From: Melieria omissa | Lineage: Eukaryota > Arthropoda > Insecta > Diptera > Ulidiidae | Assembly (NCBI GenBank): GCA_963971225.1 | Contig: OZ020268.1 | Span: forward strand, 45,992,404 to 46,056,403 | Direction: 5' to 3' | Length of the DNA stretch: 64,000 nucleotides | In this document: one piece after another, positions 46,501 through 58,835 of the stretch | How positions within the stretch are numbered: the first letter of the stretch is position 1 | Layout: each line of letters begins with the position of its first letter | The notes under the pieces: generated by a model | What the model saw: the letters and a program-made list of their open reading frames with translations, nothing else | The model's database searches: none | Told to the model about the DNA's origin: nothing | Translations under genes and position numbers: made by a program

Positions 46501-46945
46501 AAAATAAAATAAAATAAAATAAAATAAAATAAAATAAAATAAAATAAAATAAAATAAAATAAAATAAAATAAAATAAAATAAAATAAAATAAAATAAAAT
46601 AAAATAAAATAAAATGAAATGAAATGAAATGAAATGAAATGAAATGAAATGAAATGAAATGAAATGAAATGAAATGAAATGAAATGAAATGAAATGAAAT
46701 GAAATGAAATGAAATAAAATAAAATGAAATAAAATAAAAGGAAATAAAATAAAATAAAATAAAATAAAATAAAATAAAATAAAATAAAATAAAATAAAAT
46801 AAAATAAAATAAAAAAAAATAAAATAAAATAAAATAAAATTATATAAAATAAAATAAAATAAAATAAAATAAAATAAAATAAAATAAAATAAAATAAAAT
46901 AAAATAAAATAAAATGAAATAAAATAAAATAAAATAACATAAAAT
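46501..46945. repeat. (AAAAT)n array with a central (GAAAT)n block
   Basis: About 445 bp of pentamers. AAAAT units flank a block of about 20 pure GAAAT units (about 46615-46714). Minor variants include aaaaaaaat near 46811 and a TATAT interruption near 46841. It resembles the TTTTA array at 14386-15015 in complementary orientation but has a different variant pentamer. The FYFIL-type frame is an artefact. Confidence 0.95.
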
Positions 46946-47121
46946 CTTCTTCTTCTTCTTTCTTTTGCCCTTTTTTCGGTCCTCTTACCCCTTCCCTGCT
47001 GTTAATCTTTTTCCTGAGCCTTTGAAGGAGTTAACAGCTAAGCCTGAATTAATGAAAAACTACCTTACATGAGTTAGAATAGAAAATAATTTATTGGGGT
47101 TTTTTGCATTGAAACCAGAAG

Positions 47122-47273
47122 CAGGCGCGGATTCAGAAAAATATTTCCGGGGGGTTTTAAAAAGTAATTCTTTAATAGTTATAAAATTCCTCTTAATTTT
47201 TATGTAGTTTAATAATCGATCCAAATATTTCAGGGGGGTTTCAACCCTCAAAACCCCCCTGGATCCGCTACTG
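47122..47273. mobile_element. 152-bp hAT-type MITE, copy 2
   Basis: Same family as 34884-35032. It begins CAGGCGCGGATTCAG, ends CTGGATCCGCTACTG, and has internal AAAAAGTAATTCTTTAATA. A perfect 8-bp duplication, ACCAGAAG, flanks it at 47114-47121 and 47274-47281, which indicates hAT-type integration. Confidence 0.93.
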
Positions 47274-47920
47274 ACCAGAAGTGTTCTAATGTGTCCCCTT
47301 TCAATTGTTAGAGAACATTCCTTGAACTCACCGACCTAATGAAGCTTAGTAACTCGCGGGGTTTTAGGATCTCGATGTTCTCTTCTGCAAGAAAAGCCAA
47401 AACTGGTCCAGGCCACCTTCCTTGGGTTAGTTCGCCACCTATTCCTCACATCCATCTATCCATTTATTTATCCACTCATTCATGTAAAGCAATACCAAAA
47501 ACATTGCCAACAAGTCAGGTGCGGTGCTAAAGGAATTAACACAATAACCCTTTCAAGCGCATTATGACACTCTTAATTAATTTCATTGTAACTGTCATAG
47601 TCTGATTGTTGTTGCTGTTGCTGCTGCGACAACGTTGCCACTGTTGCATTGTTGGTTTTTGTTGATGGCAGCTTATCATCAGCTGAAGTTTTGTAAAAAA
47701 TATAGTAACAATGGTAAAGCAGAAACAACAACAACAACAGTGACAGCATAAAACATAAAGCAGCAGCAACAACAACAGCAACATCAGCAGCAATGTTGGC
47801 GCATTAGCAGTGAGCCTTAAAATCCCAGCAAAAGCGAAAACATTTATGAAAAATGAAATAAATGCAAATGCGAAAAGTACGAGTATAACAAACAAAAACA
47901 ACAACAACTGCCAGTTGACT

Positions 47921-48839
47921 CAGTGGCGTAGCGTAGTGGGGGCGGTGGGGGCGGCCCGCCCCGGGCGGCACTTTTTAGGGGGCGGCACTTTTTAGGGGGC
48001 GACAAAATTTCACAGTAAATAATAAAATATATTTTGTAAATATTTGAACCATTTCATATTTTTAACGCAACTATAAATTCGCACCAATTGAAGAGTACGG
48101 AATTTTTCATTACTTATTCTGTGACGAATTCGGGTAATCCCCTTTCTTTGAATGATATTTTGTAGCGAATGGCAACACCGTCTATTCTGACTTGCTGCTT
48201 TGATGCTTTGTGATGCTTTGAAAATTCAAAGAAAGTTTTATTCATAGATCTTCAGTTGTTTAGTTCACACTGTTTCGTAACTGTGATTTTTGTACAAATA
48301 AGTACGTGTAGTGGTTATGAAATTATTGGTTAACTTTGTGAAAATTTGAATTTTCCGCTACTTGTACCTACATTCAGCTGTGTGAGTATTAAATATTTTA
48401 TTTATGTAATTGTATGTTGGACTGTCTGATATGTTGTTCAAGCTTTAATTTATTGAAATCCGGCCATGTACGAGTTTTACTCTCGCATACCCAGGGTTCC
48501 GAACAAATATTTACGGTTTTCAGATTTTTGCCTATAGATAGATGTGCTGTACAATATACCTCGACGATCGACATGATTAAATAATACCTATGTAACTACC
48601 TGTTATATCAATGGTTGAAGTAAGAATTTTTGTATTAATAAACGTGATTGTAAAACAAATAAACTTTTTTATTTAAAATCTAACCTGTTTAATGCAAAAT
48701 AATGATAACTGTTCTTGCCGAAAAGTTCTCTAGAATAAATGTATATAATGTATAGTATACATTAAATTGAAATACCTAATTAAGAGGGCGGCAAAATTGT
48801 CTTCCGCCCCGGGCAGCCGATACCCACGTTACGCCACTG
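47921..48839. mobile_element. 919-bp hAT-like nonautonomous element
   Basis: Begins CAGTGGCGTAGCGTAGTGGG and ends CCCACGTTACGCCACTG, giving terminal inverted repeats. Near each end lie G/C-rich blocks (CCCGCCCCGGGCGGCACTTT and GTCTTCCGCCCCGGGC), and the left one contains a direct duplication of GGGCGGCACTTTTTAG. A perfect 8-bp duplication, AGTTGACT, occurs at 47913-47920 and 48840-48847. The interior is AT-rich with no transposase frame. Confidence 0.93.
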
Positions 48840-49137
48840 AGTTGACTTCAGCTGCAGCGGCAGGATCAACTTTTTGCCAGTGCAGAGTAACAGCAGCAAC
48901 AACAACAACGACACTATTCACCACAGTTCCCTACATTTGTTTGGCTGTTGGTGAATTTATTGTTATGTGTGTGTGAGTGTATGATTGTTATATGCATAAA
49001 TTTGCATGCTTATGCACCTAAAAACATGCAACACAACTAAGCTGTGCGCACACATAAACACACAAAAACCAGCACGAACAGCGAGAAAAAGCAGCAAACG
49101 CACACAAAGCACATTGAGCGAAATTTGTCACTTTTTA

Positions 49138-49175
<38 letters not shown>

Positions 49176-52018
49176 CGACGGCTGAAAATGCGACCAACTG
49201 TGCAGCAGCGGCAAAAATTAGCGTTGTTCTTTGGTGTCATTTTCCGAGCGGTTAACATGTTTCAAGCGCGTAACTTTTAGGTTTTCCAATTTCACCGAGC
49301 GCACAGTAGGCGATTTTGCATCCGGAGAGACTTAGTTTGAATTTGTATGACATTGCTCCAGAATTGCATCCTATTAGGTGTAAATTAAAACTTTTTAATA
49401 ATATTTAATAATTAATAATATTTTTTTTTAGTAAAAATAAATTATTTTCTTTTTTCATTGTTAATTACTATCGTATACCATTTATTTGCTATATTATTTA
49501 CCACAAAGCTCATTAATTGTGCTAATTTTTTTGTATTTCTTGCTATAAAACCAATGTTCAAAGAGAGTTTCACGCAAAATATTCCGCAGTTTAAACCGTT
49601 TTTAAAATTTATTTTTTTATTTAATTTATTAATTTTTTCAAAATTGATTTATTTATTTAATTGAATATTATTCCGTTGAAAACTGTTTTACAAAATTCAG
49701 AGCAAAAACAGGAAAACCAGAACCTCTCGAAAATTGCGTAGAAAAGGCATGAGTCAAGTTCAAAAAGTAAGTCTCCTTTGACAACCGTTCTCTTTTTAAC
49801 CATTGACTTTAAATTTTCTTTTGTGCAATTTTCATAATATTCAATTAATTTGAAATAATACATTTAAAAAGTTATTGCATCCAGCGACAGTTTTTTTTTC
49901 AAGTGAAACTCCCTCAGATTAGCAAAAGTGCACACTGTGAAGCTTATGGTTGTTGTTGCTGTCCCTTCTAACATGGCCGCTACTGTTGTTGCTCTCAATG
50001 CAAGCGCTGCCCACTTTAAAGTTTTCCAGCTCAGCTCATGTGCACTGAAGTGGCCTCACATCCACCCCCTCACTTCGCATTAATTCCACTTGCCATCATC
50101 CCATTTGCCTCGATTGTGATTTCTTTCCTTTTGACTTTAAGCTTTTGTTGCATTAAATCTGTTCAAATCTGTTCAGTGACACCAGCCAACATTTGCCTTT
50201 TGCACTGGCTGACTCTCAATAACTTCAACACTGCCTTTTGGCCACCTTTTTTAAAAGAGAGAGAAACTCACTCACTTTTCTTGCTAATTTATTTTGTTAT
50301 TGTTCTTTATTGACCGGACAAGATTTGTGGGATACGATTTGTGAGATACGATTTTCTCAAATGCAAAACATAGATAAAATCTGAGTGAATGCCAGCTCCA
50401 CATCAACAGGTATTACGGTGAAAACAGGGTGACTTTGAAATGGATTAGAAGACATGTTGAGACAGAACAAAATGTATTAGTCGATGAATTATTGTGGCAA
50501 AGGGATTCGACTGTTGAACGTCTCCGCGTTGAACGTCTCGAGCGTTGGCTTATGGCAAAGTATCATGAAAGTTGTATTGAGACAACCAAATGTAGACATT
50601 GAGACTCTTAGAAAACATTAATTGAGGTCAAAGAGGTTCTAAGCTAACAAAACAAAAATACAATAAATGTCTGTAAATCAATATTGATGTCAAATGATTC
50701 CGTGTTTCATTGTTGTTAAAATAGGATGAGCAGGGGATGGCCTCTATTAATGCGAGGCATTGCGTTGTTTCAGGAAGGATATAAAGGTTAGAGCTTTGAG
50801 AGAAGTTTTTATTTTTGCTGCGTGGCACTGACAGCAGTCATTGAGAGTTGTTTGTTTATTCTTTTTTTTTTTCAAACTAACATCCAAAGTTGCGATATGC
50901 ATTTTGACGTTGTGCTGTTGTTTGTTGCGTTGCTTTGTAGTTGACTTTAGTCAGATCTAAAAATTGTAAAGAATCTGTAATCTGTGATCTTTGCCCATTA
51001 CACATTATGGCTCCTGACGAGGTTCAAGGTGCCACTTTGCGCCATCATTTGCAGTCCGGTTCCAAAACTGTGTGTCTATATAAAACCTCACGACAATTGT
51101 TAGCGCACTTGCACGCACTCACTCACATTCCACTCACTCACACAACGTTCAAGAAACCGTGTTGGCAGTGACTTGTCTGCTGTCCTGACGCCATCTAACC
51201 GCTGCACGTTGCAGTTAGTCGATTACGTACCTGTTGCCTGTTTTATTTATACTCTCGCATTGGCTATGCTTGTTGCACTGGCTGACATTGGCCAATGTCA
51301 GTCCTCAGCTTTGTGTTATGAAACACCAACCAACTCGAACAGAGCTTCAATTGCACTTACATAAAAAACGCTGCAACATGAAATTGAAAATGTTTTCTTC
51401 TCGTGCTGCCACAAACTTGGCTTGCACTGTTGTTGTTATTGATGTTGAATTGCTTATTGTTGCTGATTTCGTTACTGTTGTGACTTGCGTTGCATGTTTA
51501 CGACATTGATTGACTTATGTAAAACGATATTGTCACAGCGATGGCGCAGTTTGTTGCTACTCGCGTTGAATCTGTGATATGTGTGAATGTGCAGTGTGGG
51601 TGTTGTTGATGTTGTTGCACCAAGCATTGTCCGCTGTTGCGTTGTATAATCTTTAAGATTAATTGTTGCCAGTTGACAGTTGCACAATTGCCGCGTTTCA
51701 AGTTCAATAAAACACATATTGAGTGGGGCCGATCAATTGGAATGAAAAAGAGAATTGCAGTGAATTGGAGGGAGAGAGAAACAAATTCACAACTGGTGCT
51801 GGTTGTTGTCAAAGGCAACGTTATGAAAATCTTACGTTAATACAATCTCCAGAATTCGGAAATTGCCGTTTGCGACAGTCAGTTGAATTAAATTGTCGAA
51901 GAGCAAAAGCACTTTTTTCTTGGTAGCTAAGTATGTAGCAAAGACCCCTTTCGACTGACAAAACTTGCATTCTATAGAACTTTCACGCTGTCTGGACCAT
52001 GTCTCCTGTGTGGACTAT
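48840..52018. other. No supported gene; simple repeats and AT-rich DNA
   Basis: Includes a (TG) run at 49141-49173 and opa-like CAA/GTT runs near 48893-48912, 49949-49960 and 51430-51475. A small direct repeat of GTTGAACGTCTC occurs at about 50512 and 50529. No domain is recognisable in the short frames on either strand. Confidence 0.45.
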
Positions 52019-53116
52019 GAAGCTTCGGTGAAAAAGGCTTTCGATGCGATTCGTTTTTCAACTGGTCGACTGCGAAGAGTGATAACGTGTCTCCGGTGGA
52101 AGGACCAAGTTAATAACCTATTCGTGTCGTTATAGACGGTATAGCTTTGAGTGTCGCAGGGTTCGGTGCTCTCTCAACCCTTTTCTTTATCTTTATCAAC
52201 CACCTTTTCTCGTCGACGAAGAATCCCATCTACTGGTTTACGGATGACACCACCATTTGTTATTCATACTCCTTCAGAAACCACTCCAGTTCTATGGAGA
52301 TTGAGAGAGAACAGATTGAGAGAGAATGATACACTTAACAGCGACCTACAAACAATCTCTTAGTGGTGTCAAGCGAACAGGGTCTATTGCCTAACCCTGG
52401 TGGAGTAAATATGCGGAAACGGCAGCTCTGGATTTTCTGGGCATATCCATTAAGAACGATTTTCGATGGAACGATCATATTTTTGGTGTGTCGGAAGAAG
52501 AAGCCAAGTGCCTCGGTTTTCTAAAGCGGTGCAAGAAATATTTCACTTCGTCTGATCTCCGTATTATTAACACGTTTGATCTCTGTCCAAAAATGAAATT
52601 TAACTCGCACCTGTGGGTGGAGCCTTCAAAAACCTCTTTGGAGCCAAACCGTGCAACCGTCACTTCTAATGACTTTTTGGCACATCGTCGAAACGTGGCA
52701 TGTGTGGCCTTATCTACCGATACTTGTTCAGTAACTTTTCAGAGGAACAGTCTGATGCCATCACTCTGGGTATTCCCCCGAGCAACCCGTTCAAACACTG
52801 GCGCCCATGCATTCCACGTTCGAACGATGTTCTCCAACGCTCTACGTATTACAGAGAGAGAGAGAGAGTTTCTGGCTCGCTCTTGCGGTTGTGGAATGGT
52901 CTCCCTGCTGATATTTTTCACCATAACCACTTCACTCTTAACCCTATCTTCTAACCTACATATCCTTCCAGACCCAACGCAATGGCTCTATTAATAGGGA
53001 TGTACCCTGCGCGTCGGCGGGTTAAAAAAAAATTGAGCTTCGGTGAAAAAGGCTTTCGATGCGGTTCGATCACCAACTGATCGACGGCGAAGAGCGACAA
53101 CGTGTCTTCGGTGAGA
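52019..53116. repeat. 80-bp direct repeats flanking an RT remnant
   Basis: The segments 52019-52100 and 53035-53116 are about 85% alike, sharing GCTTCGGTGAAAAAGGCTTT, CGATGCG, ACTGRTCGAC, GCGAAGAG and ACGTGTCTYCGGTG. They lie about 1,016 bp apart. The second copy follows immediately after the RT fragment's end and a run of nine A residues. They are too long to be target-site duplications. Overlapping tandem insertions of one element, or a segmental duplication, are the likelier explanations. Confidence 0.8.
52140..52995 (+). pseudogene. Degenerate non-LTR reverse transcriptase fragment
   Basis: Frames that change several times carry SVSQGSVLS (motif B), FIFINHLFSSTKNPIY (the usual IND altered to INH), FTDDTTICYSYS (active site YADD altered to FTDD), EEAKCLGFLKRCKKYFTS, HRRNVACVAL and a terminal QWLY followed by a stop near 52992. 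The order and spacing match the second half of a CR1- or RTE-like RT with its C-terminal region. Many frameshifts show it is old. An A-rich run (53022-53032) may be its tail. Confidence 0.85.
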
Positions 53117-53654
53117 TGACGCCTTTCTCTTGATGTGACCAAGCGTCATATCAGAGACGCTTGGAGAGAACTTTTGCGGCATTTTGTAACAAGTTATTAT
53201 GGCCAGTTCAGTCAATAAGTAATAATAAATATTTTAAAGACTTCAGCTATGCTTCATTTGCTCTAGAAATCATCTTTAAAGCACCACATAAGATTCTTAA
53301 AATGTAATCTCTGCTGTAACTCACTCAATTATAAAGCATCGCCACAAATTTTCAACAAAGGCAGCATCTGCACTTGTTGAGTTGTTGTCGTATGCGATTG
53401 TTGTCTCCGTAGTTCAAAAATATACCTAATTAAGCGTATTTGCACTACGTAAACAACAGCGACAACAACTACGATAACAACATTTGTTAGACGAGTCGCA
53501 TGCAAAATAATATAAGCGAAACACAATGGAAAACGGCAGCATACAATTAGGCGCATATGGGCGACTGCAGGCTGCAAGCGGCGAACTCGTGCGCCCAACA
53601 CTAAATTCATTATTCGCACAGCGTGTGAGTTATTTTAGTTGCTGTTGATATGCG

Positions 53655-53688
<34 letters not shown>

Positions 53689-55144
53689 GTACGTCATGTA
53701 GTTGGTGCAGCTCAACAATGCGACATTAAATGTTGCATTTTTAATCAGCAAGAGAGAAACAAGGTTAGTGCAATATTGGCAACCAAAGCGAGATGTGCGC
53801 GTGTATATGTATGTATGTATGTGTGTGCTGATTGCGGGTGGTAACAGTGCAGTCGACTTGGTGTTAATGTTAACACTGTTTCGCTGCAGTTGCCAAAGTG
53901 ACGCGGATGCTGACGTTGCTGTTACTGCTGCTGGTGCACTTTCATACATACGAACTCACATTTCATACCAACAACTTGTTGTAGTCTGCACGTGTTATTG
54001 TTGTTATTTGCAATTAGTAGAATATATGAAATATTCGTTGCTCGACTGCCTGCAAACGCGAAACCCCAAATGAAATGAACGCCAAAAATTGTTGCCTAAT
54101 TCGGGGCGTCGTAATGAGTCTGAACACAGTCGGCGACAGTTAAAATAGACAGACGCCCCATCATGGCCGCCAACGCCAATGTCTGAGTCTGTGTCAGCAC
54201 GAGCGCAGCGATTGCATAATATTTCCCCTTCAGTTGCCACACAACCGAAAACCACATTTCGGCCAAGCAGTCGCCGTTCGCTTGTATTGAATTATAGTTT
54301 AATAGGCTCCTTTGAGAAATTCTGCCTAGCCAAGCGTTTCGGCACGGATTTCTGCTTGCAGTAAGTTGCACATTTTTTGCCATTTCCCAACACTTGGCCC
54401 TTCTACCTTGTTAGCCCTCGGCCAACGACATTTTGCTGCGTGCGCTATGGGCGTGGGTGTGGCTGCTCGTAAATGGGGTCGCTCGGCCGGCGCAGTTGTC
54501 GTAACGTCTTTTGGCCGTTGTGCTGCGATTGCAAAGAGCGCCCGTGGCTGCTGCTGCTTTGTGTGCTCACACCCGCCGCAGCCTCGCACAAAAAGATGTC
54601 CGCGCAGAGACCGCACACACCACCCAACGACAATCGCACACACATACACACACACGCTGAATCGAGTTGTAAGGCCGGTGATATGGTCGACAGCCTGACC
54701 GGCGCCTCTGTCCGTTGCCATAGTTTTTCGCCCTGCAGAGGCTGATTATTTTCTGCAGTTTGCCGACGTTTCCTTTCACTGTAAATATTTCTTTCTTGTA
54801 GGTTCATAAAAAATTCTTTTATTTATATTTAAAATTTTTTTTGAATGCGCTGTAACAACGCCAACCACAGCGAAAGCAGCAACTTGTGCTCCATTTGACA
54901 TTCTTGTTGAAAATTAAATGTTGGATGATAATTTAATCTTGAACTTTATAATCCTGGCAAAAGAATCTTTAATGCATTTCTTGAGAAGTAAGAAAGAGAA
55001 CCAATTAGTGTTTTCAACATACATAAATATTGAAAGAGAAAAGCCTACGTAGTCTCCTTTGAAATTCATGCTTGAACAATTTCTAAATATAATCGTTTCT
55101 CTACATACTTCTTGAAGCATCATAATAGGTCACTGTGACTACAG
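53117..55144. other. No supported gene; GC-richer patch and (TG)n
   Basis: A perfect 9-bp hairpin (CCAAGCGTC/GACGCTTGG, about 53138-53163) lies just after the second direct repeat. A (TG) run is at about 53656-53689. The interval 54360-54760 is GC-rich with long frames on both strands, but none resembles a known domain and each overlaps others in all frames, so I do not call a gene. Confidence 0.4.
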
Positions 55145-55180
55145 GCCCAATGTGACCAATGGGCTAAGGTCACATTGGGC
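55145..55180. repeat. Perfect 13-bp inverted repeat (hairpin)
   Basis: GCCCAATGTGACC, a 10-nt spacer (AATGGGCTAA) and the exact complement GGTCACATTGGGC. Nothing beside it indicates a transposon end. Confidence 0.88.
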
Positions 55181-55923
55181 ACAGATGTGTTCTAATGTTC
55201 TGCTGTTACTATAGGATAATTTTTGATAAAAATTAATTTCAAAATTCCATATCTTTCTGGGTTCCTATCCAAAGTTGTTTTGGTTTGAACTCAGTGACTA
55301 GATTTCTGTCAATTGAATATGAGTGAAATTATATCGTACTGGCAACATTGGTCTGTGAGCAACCGCCCGCTCGCTGTTGTAAAACGAAGGATGTGTGGCA
55401 GCTCGAGTGTCAGCAACTCAATCTCTATTAGAGTATTCTTGCCAAAGCACATACGCCTGGAACGGCGGAAAACTCGATTCATCGTCTTCTAGACACATGA
55501 CGGAAATGGAAAATACGTCTTTCAATTCAGTTAAGGCATTCACAAAGCAGGATATATCCACTGGTGAGTCTCACAAAGGTTCTCAGATCAAGTTTTCTTA
55601 GCCACAACGAGGAATTGATCCTGATGGATTGACGCATTCATAAACGTCTTTGTGCCAGTAGTCGTTGGGAGGATGGTGCACAAAAACGGTCTGCAAGCCA
55701 GCTTTTGCTTGCGCATTCTTATTTCCTAAATCTGCTTGCCTAGTGGGAGGGAGATTTTGATGTCAACATCCCTGTCCAGAGCTGGCGTTCATCAGCGACC
55801 TATCTTTGTAACTGACCATAGCGTCCAGCAAAACGCCATGCCAGCTCTGTGGTGTAATGGAGAATGCGCAGTCACTGTGAAAATGCGGAGGTAATACTGG
55901 GATACGAACGGATTGCGTTGCGA

Positions 55924-56320
55924 GCATGGCATACTTTTAGGGGCATTGTAATTTTGGCTATAATGGGATATTCGAGAACAATTGGAGGCGATACTGAGAT
56001 GAACCAACCAGCTGCCTGCTGCCCTCAGCAAATTGCATACGGAATGATAATTTCGATGGAACAATCGCAGGGACGGCTTGATGAGATACAGGCATAAAAG
56101 GCAGCCGAGTAGAGTGCAGAGGAAAGAGTTGACAAACACACATACATACAACACGAAATATAAAGTGACTGGTGAAACAGTAGTGAACATTTTAAACGAA
56201 GTAACTGCTCAGTAGTTTTGAGCTGCGTTGAAGAATTTTGGTGTTTTTTATTTTTCAGCACAATTCGGTGAAACGAATTACGCCTGCAACGAGGCAGCAG
56301 AGCTAATTTTTCTAATAATA
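55924..56320 (+). mobile_element. LTR-like repeat segment, copy 1
   Basis: Shares with 58836-59155, in the same order: CATGGCATACTTTTAG, GAGGCGATACTG, AATTTCGATGGAACA-TCGCAG, GCCGRGTA, GTTGAAG-ATTTT-GTG, TTTTATTTTT-AGCACAATT and GTGAAACGA. It contains a TATA-like element (GCATAAAAGGCAGCC, about 56089-56103) with an initiator-like CTCAGT downstream (about 56208), which fits an LTR promoter. Long terminal repeat identity is inferred; no internal retroviral-type genes are nearby. Confidence 0.55.
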
Positions 56321-56582
56321 TTGGCAATTGAATTCAAGTAATAATTTTCGTAACAATTTCCGTAGCAATTTGGTGTCAAATGTTTCAGAATCAAATCAAA
56401 TCTAATCCCAGAGAACTATACTTCCAACTAAAAAGTAAAATATTGGGAATTTTTCTATTCAAATCTCATTGAACTTTGACTCATCAGAAAATCACGTCAC
56501 ACTTTCTACAGGATGGCGCAAAAGTCATTACCTTATTGGCCGATGTTATAACTTTTGCGGCAAAAGTGAATATTGCTTTGAC

Positions 56583-56915
56583 ATTAATTAATTAAATTAA
56601 TTCATTTATTCATTTCTTCATTCATTCATTTATTCATTCATTTATTCATTTATTCATTCATTCCTTCATTCATTCATTCATTCACTCAGGTATTCATTCA
56701 TTCATTCATTCAATTATTCATTCATTTATGCATTCATTCATTCATTTATTCATTCACTCATTAATTCATTTATTTATTCATTCATTCATTTATTTATTCA
56801 TTCATTCATTCATTCCTTTATTCATTTATTTTTTCATTCATTCATTCATTCTTTCATTCATTTATTCATTTAATCGTTCATTCATTCATCTATTCATTCA
56901 CTCGTTCATTCATAA
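56583..56915. repeat. (ATTC)n imperfect tetranucleotide array
   Basis: About 330 bp of ATTC/ATTT units with scattered substitutions. The plus-strand frame rich in HSFIHLFI is an artefact of the repeat. Confidence 0.93.
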
Positions 56916-58022
56916 ACAAAATGGAGCCATTCATTGTAACTTTTGCATTGAATCCACGAAAAATCAAGAAAGCACATCACTTTAGGAGAAAATTGAATGG
57001 AATTTTCATTCTTATTTATTATTATTTAGTAAAAATAAAATTGTTGTTTCATTTAATTTTTTGTTTTTATACGAAAATGGTTTTATATATCTAAAAATTA
57101 AATGATTTCATGAAAGCCAATTATTGAAGAATTCAGTTACTAGCATTAACAAATTAATGCGATACTAAAGTATCTGCGTATCGTTTGGACAAAAATCACT
57201 CTGTATTATGGTTAAATTTGCTTTGGGTTTAGTAAAATGTTGAGTGGAATTTTCGTTGTTATTTCCAGTATTATTTTATTTTTTGTTTCTATTCAAGCGA
57301 CATGGGTAGTCTTTTTTAAAATTTTTTCTCAATTTCCCAAAAGCGAATATTTGAAGAACTAAATTACAGACATGAATCATCATTTAGCAAAATATTAAAG
57401 GTTCTGAGTATAGTTCGGACACAAATGACTCAGTATTATGTTTGCACTTTGCACTTTAATTATCTCAAAAAAAATAAAAAAATCATGTGAATGCAACAAT
57501 TCAGTGAATCATTCTTTCGTTCATTCGAATCAGCTGCCTAATGTGTGTGTGGGAGCACTTACATCTACGAAAATTGTGTTCAATTAAGTTGGCAGCAGTT
57601 GGCTAATTTGTTAACATCTCACTCAGCAATATCCACAAATGATGAGTACGAAATTGTGTTAATTTGTGCAGCAAACAAAAAACGCTGCTGTTATTTAATA
57701 GTCATTAATTAATTTGCATATGTTGTGAATTCAATTAATCAATCAGCATAATTTGTGCACTTGAACGTTTAACACAAATTAGCAAAATAATGAATTATTC
57801 ATAAAATTGAAATAATTATGAAAAAACTAACAAAACAAATTTACAAGGTGTCAGCAGCAGTTGCAGTGAATTTATGAAAGGAGGCATTGAAGGGGAACAG
57901 GCGCTCAGGCTTACAATGGAACTTTTTCTATAGCATCAAAAAGCAATGCCACTGTTATGGTTTCGAGTTCGGTGTGTTTCAATGCAAATTAGGGGGTTGT
58001 CCAAGGTTACGATGGGAGCTGA
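56916..58022. other. No supported feature
   Basis: AT-rich DNA. A loosely similar pair of stretches (about 57000-57240 and 57230-57480), both with TTTTATTTTTTGTTT-like and CAAAAATCACTC/CAAATGACTC phrases, may be a very old tandem duplication. Confidence 0.35.
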
Positions 58023-58087
58023 GTTTACGCTTTCTGAAATTGAATTTACGTTTTCCGAAATTGAATTTACGCTGTCTGAAATCGAAC
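58023..58087. repeat. 21-bp minisatellite, three copies
   Basis: Three consecutive copies of TTTACGCTTTCTGAAATTGAA with few substitutions. The encoded repeat (LRFLKLN-like) is most likely incidental. Confidence 0.85.
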
Positions 58088-58206
58088 TTGAAAAGGTGTA
58101 GTATCTATAATCAGCAAGCTATATATAGATAGACATGATCCAGTGCACGATATTTCAATTCTAATATTCTGAGTTTCGAATTCCATTGAAAATGTTCACC
58201 TTTTAA

Positions 58207-58563
58207 TGCCAGACCATCCGATAGTCAAGCAGCCATCAAAGCACTAATCTCTTATGAGATTAACTCAGGGTTAGTGCTGGAATTCATAGAGGCATTAAAT
58301 ATACTGGGCATAGACAACCAGGTCAAGATCCTCTTGGTTCCACAATATAGAAAAATTGAAGGAAACGAGAAGGTAGACCACAGCCTTGCTGGAACAGCGG
58401 CAGCCGGCGACCCCCCTGGAACCGAAACCTTTCATTGGACTATGCAAAACCGCCTTGCAGAGTCACTAAGACTTGAGGACAGAACCAGGAACTCAGAACA
58501 TTGGTCTAGCGTCTCTGGTCTTAGGCAGTTGAAAATCTTGATTAAAGGTTATAACCGCAAATG
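58207..58563 (+). pseudogene. RNase H-domain remnant of a non-LTR retrotransposon
   Basis: The frame reads SDSQAAIKALISYEINSGL, then VKILLVPQYRKIEGNEKVD, and ends LKILIKGYNRK before a TGA. This aligns with IFIDSQAAIKAL and WVPGHRNIEGNERAD at 42711-43352. The catalytic DSQAA aspartate is kept, but the PGH histidine is changed (PQY), so the enzyme would be dead. Degenerate sequence resembling the downstream region continues to about 58760 with stops. No tail is visible. Confidence 0.82.
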
Positions 58564-58835
58564 AACTGAAGAATGCCTCAAACGAAGTTAGACAGGGCAC
58601 CGGTCTTCAAACTGGGCACTGCAGACAGAGCAAACATATGCATACAATCGAACTAGAACAGGTTAACGTCTGTAGACTCTACCGATCAGCAGAGCAGAAT
58701 TCCGAACACTTAAAACTGCATTGCGATGCGTTATGCCGTAGTATTGAAAACCGATTATTTATTATTAAGAACTATCACACAACACTAAATCAGGTTTTAT
58801 GTATTGTGATGGTAACTGTAACACTGTAACAGTAC

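Noticed and set aside
54326..54807. Overlapping frames of 110-131 codons on both strands in GC-rich DNA
   Set aside because: Several frames are open at once, as expected in GC-rich sequence with few stops. None has a recognisable domain, and no splice pattern could be fixed.
56728..56985. His/Ser/Phe/Ile-rich frame
   Set aside because: It is a translation of the ATTC tetranucleotide array.
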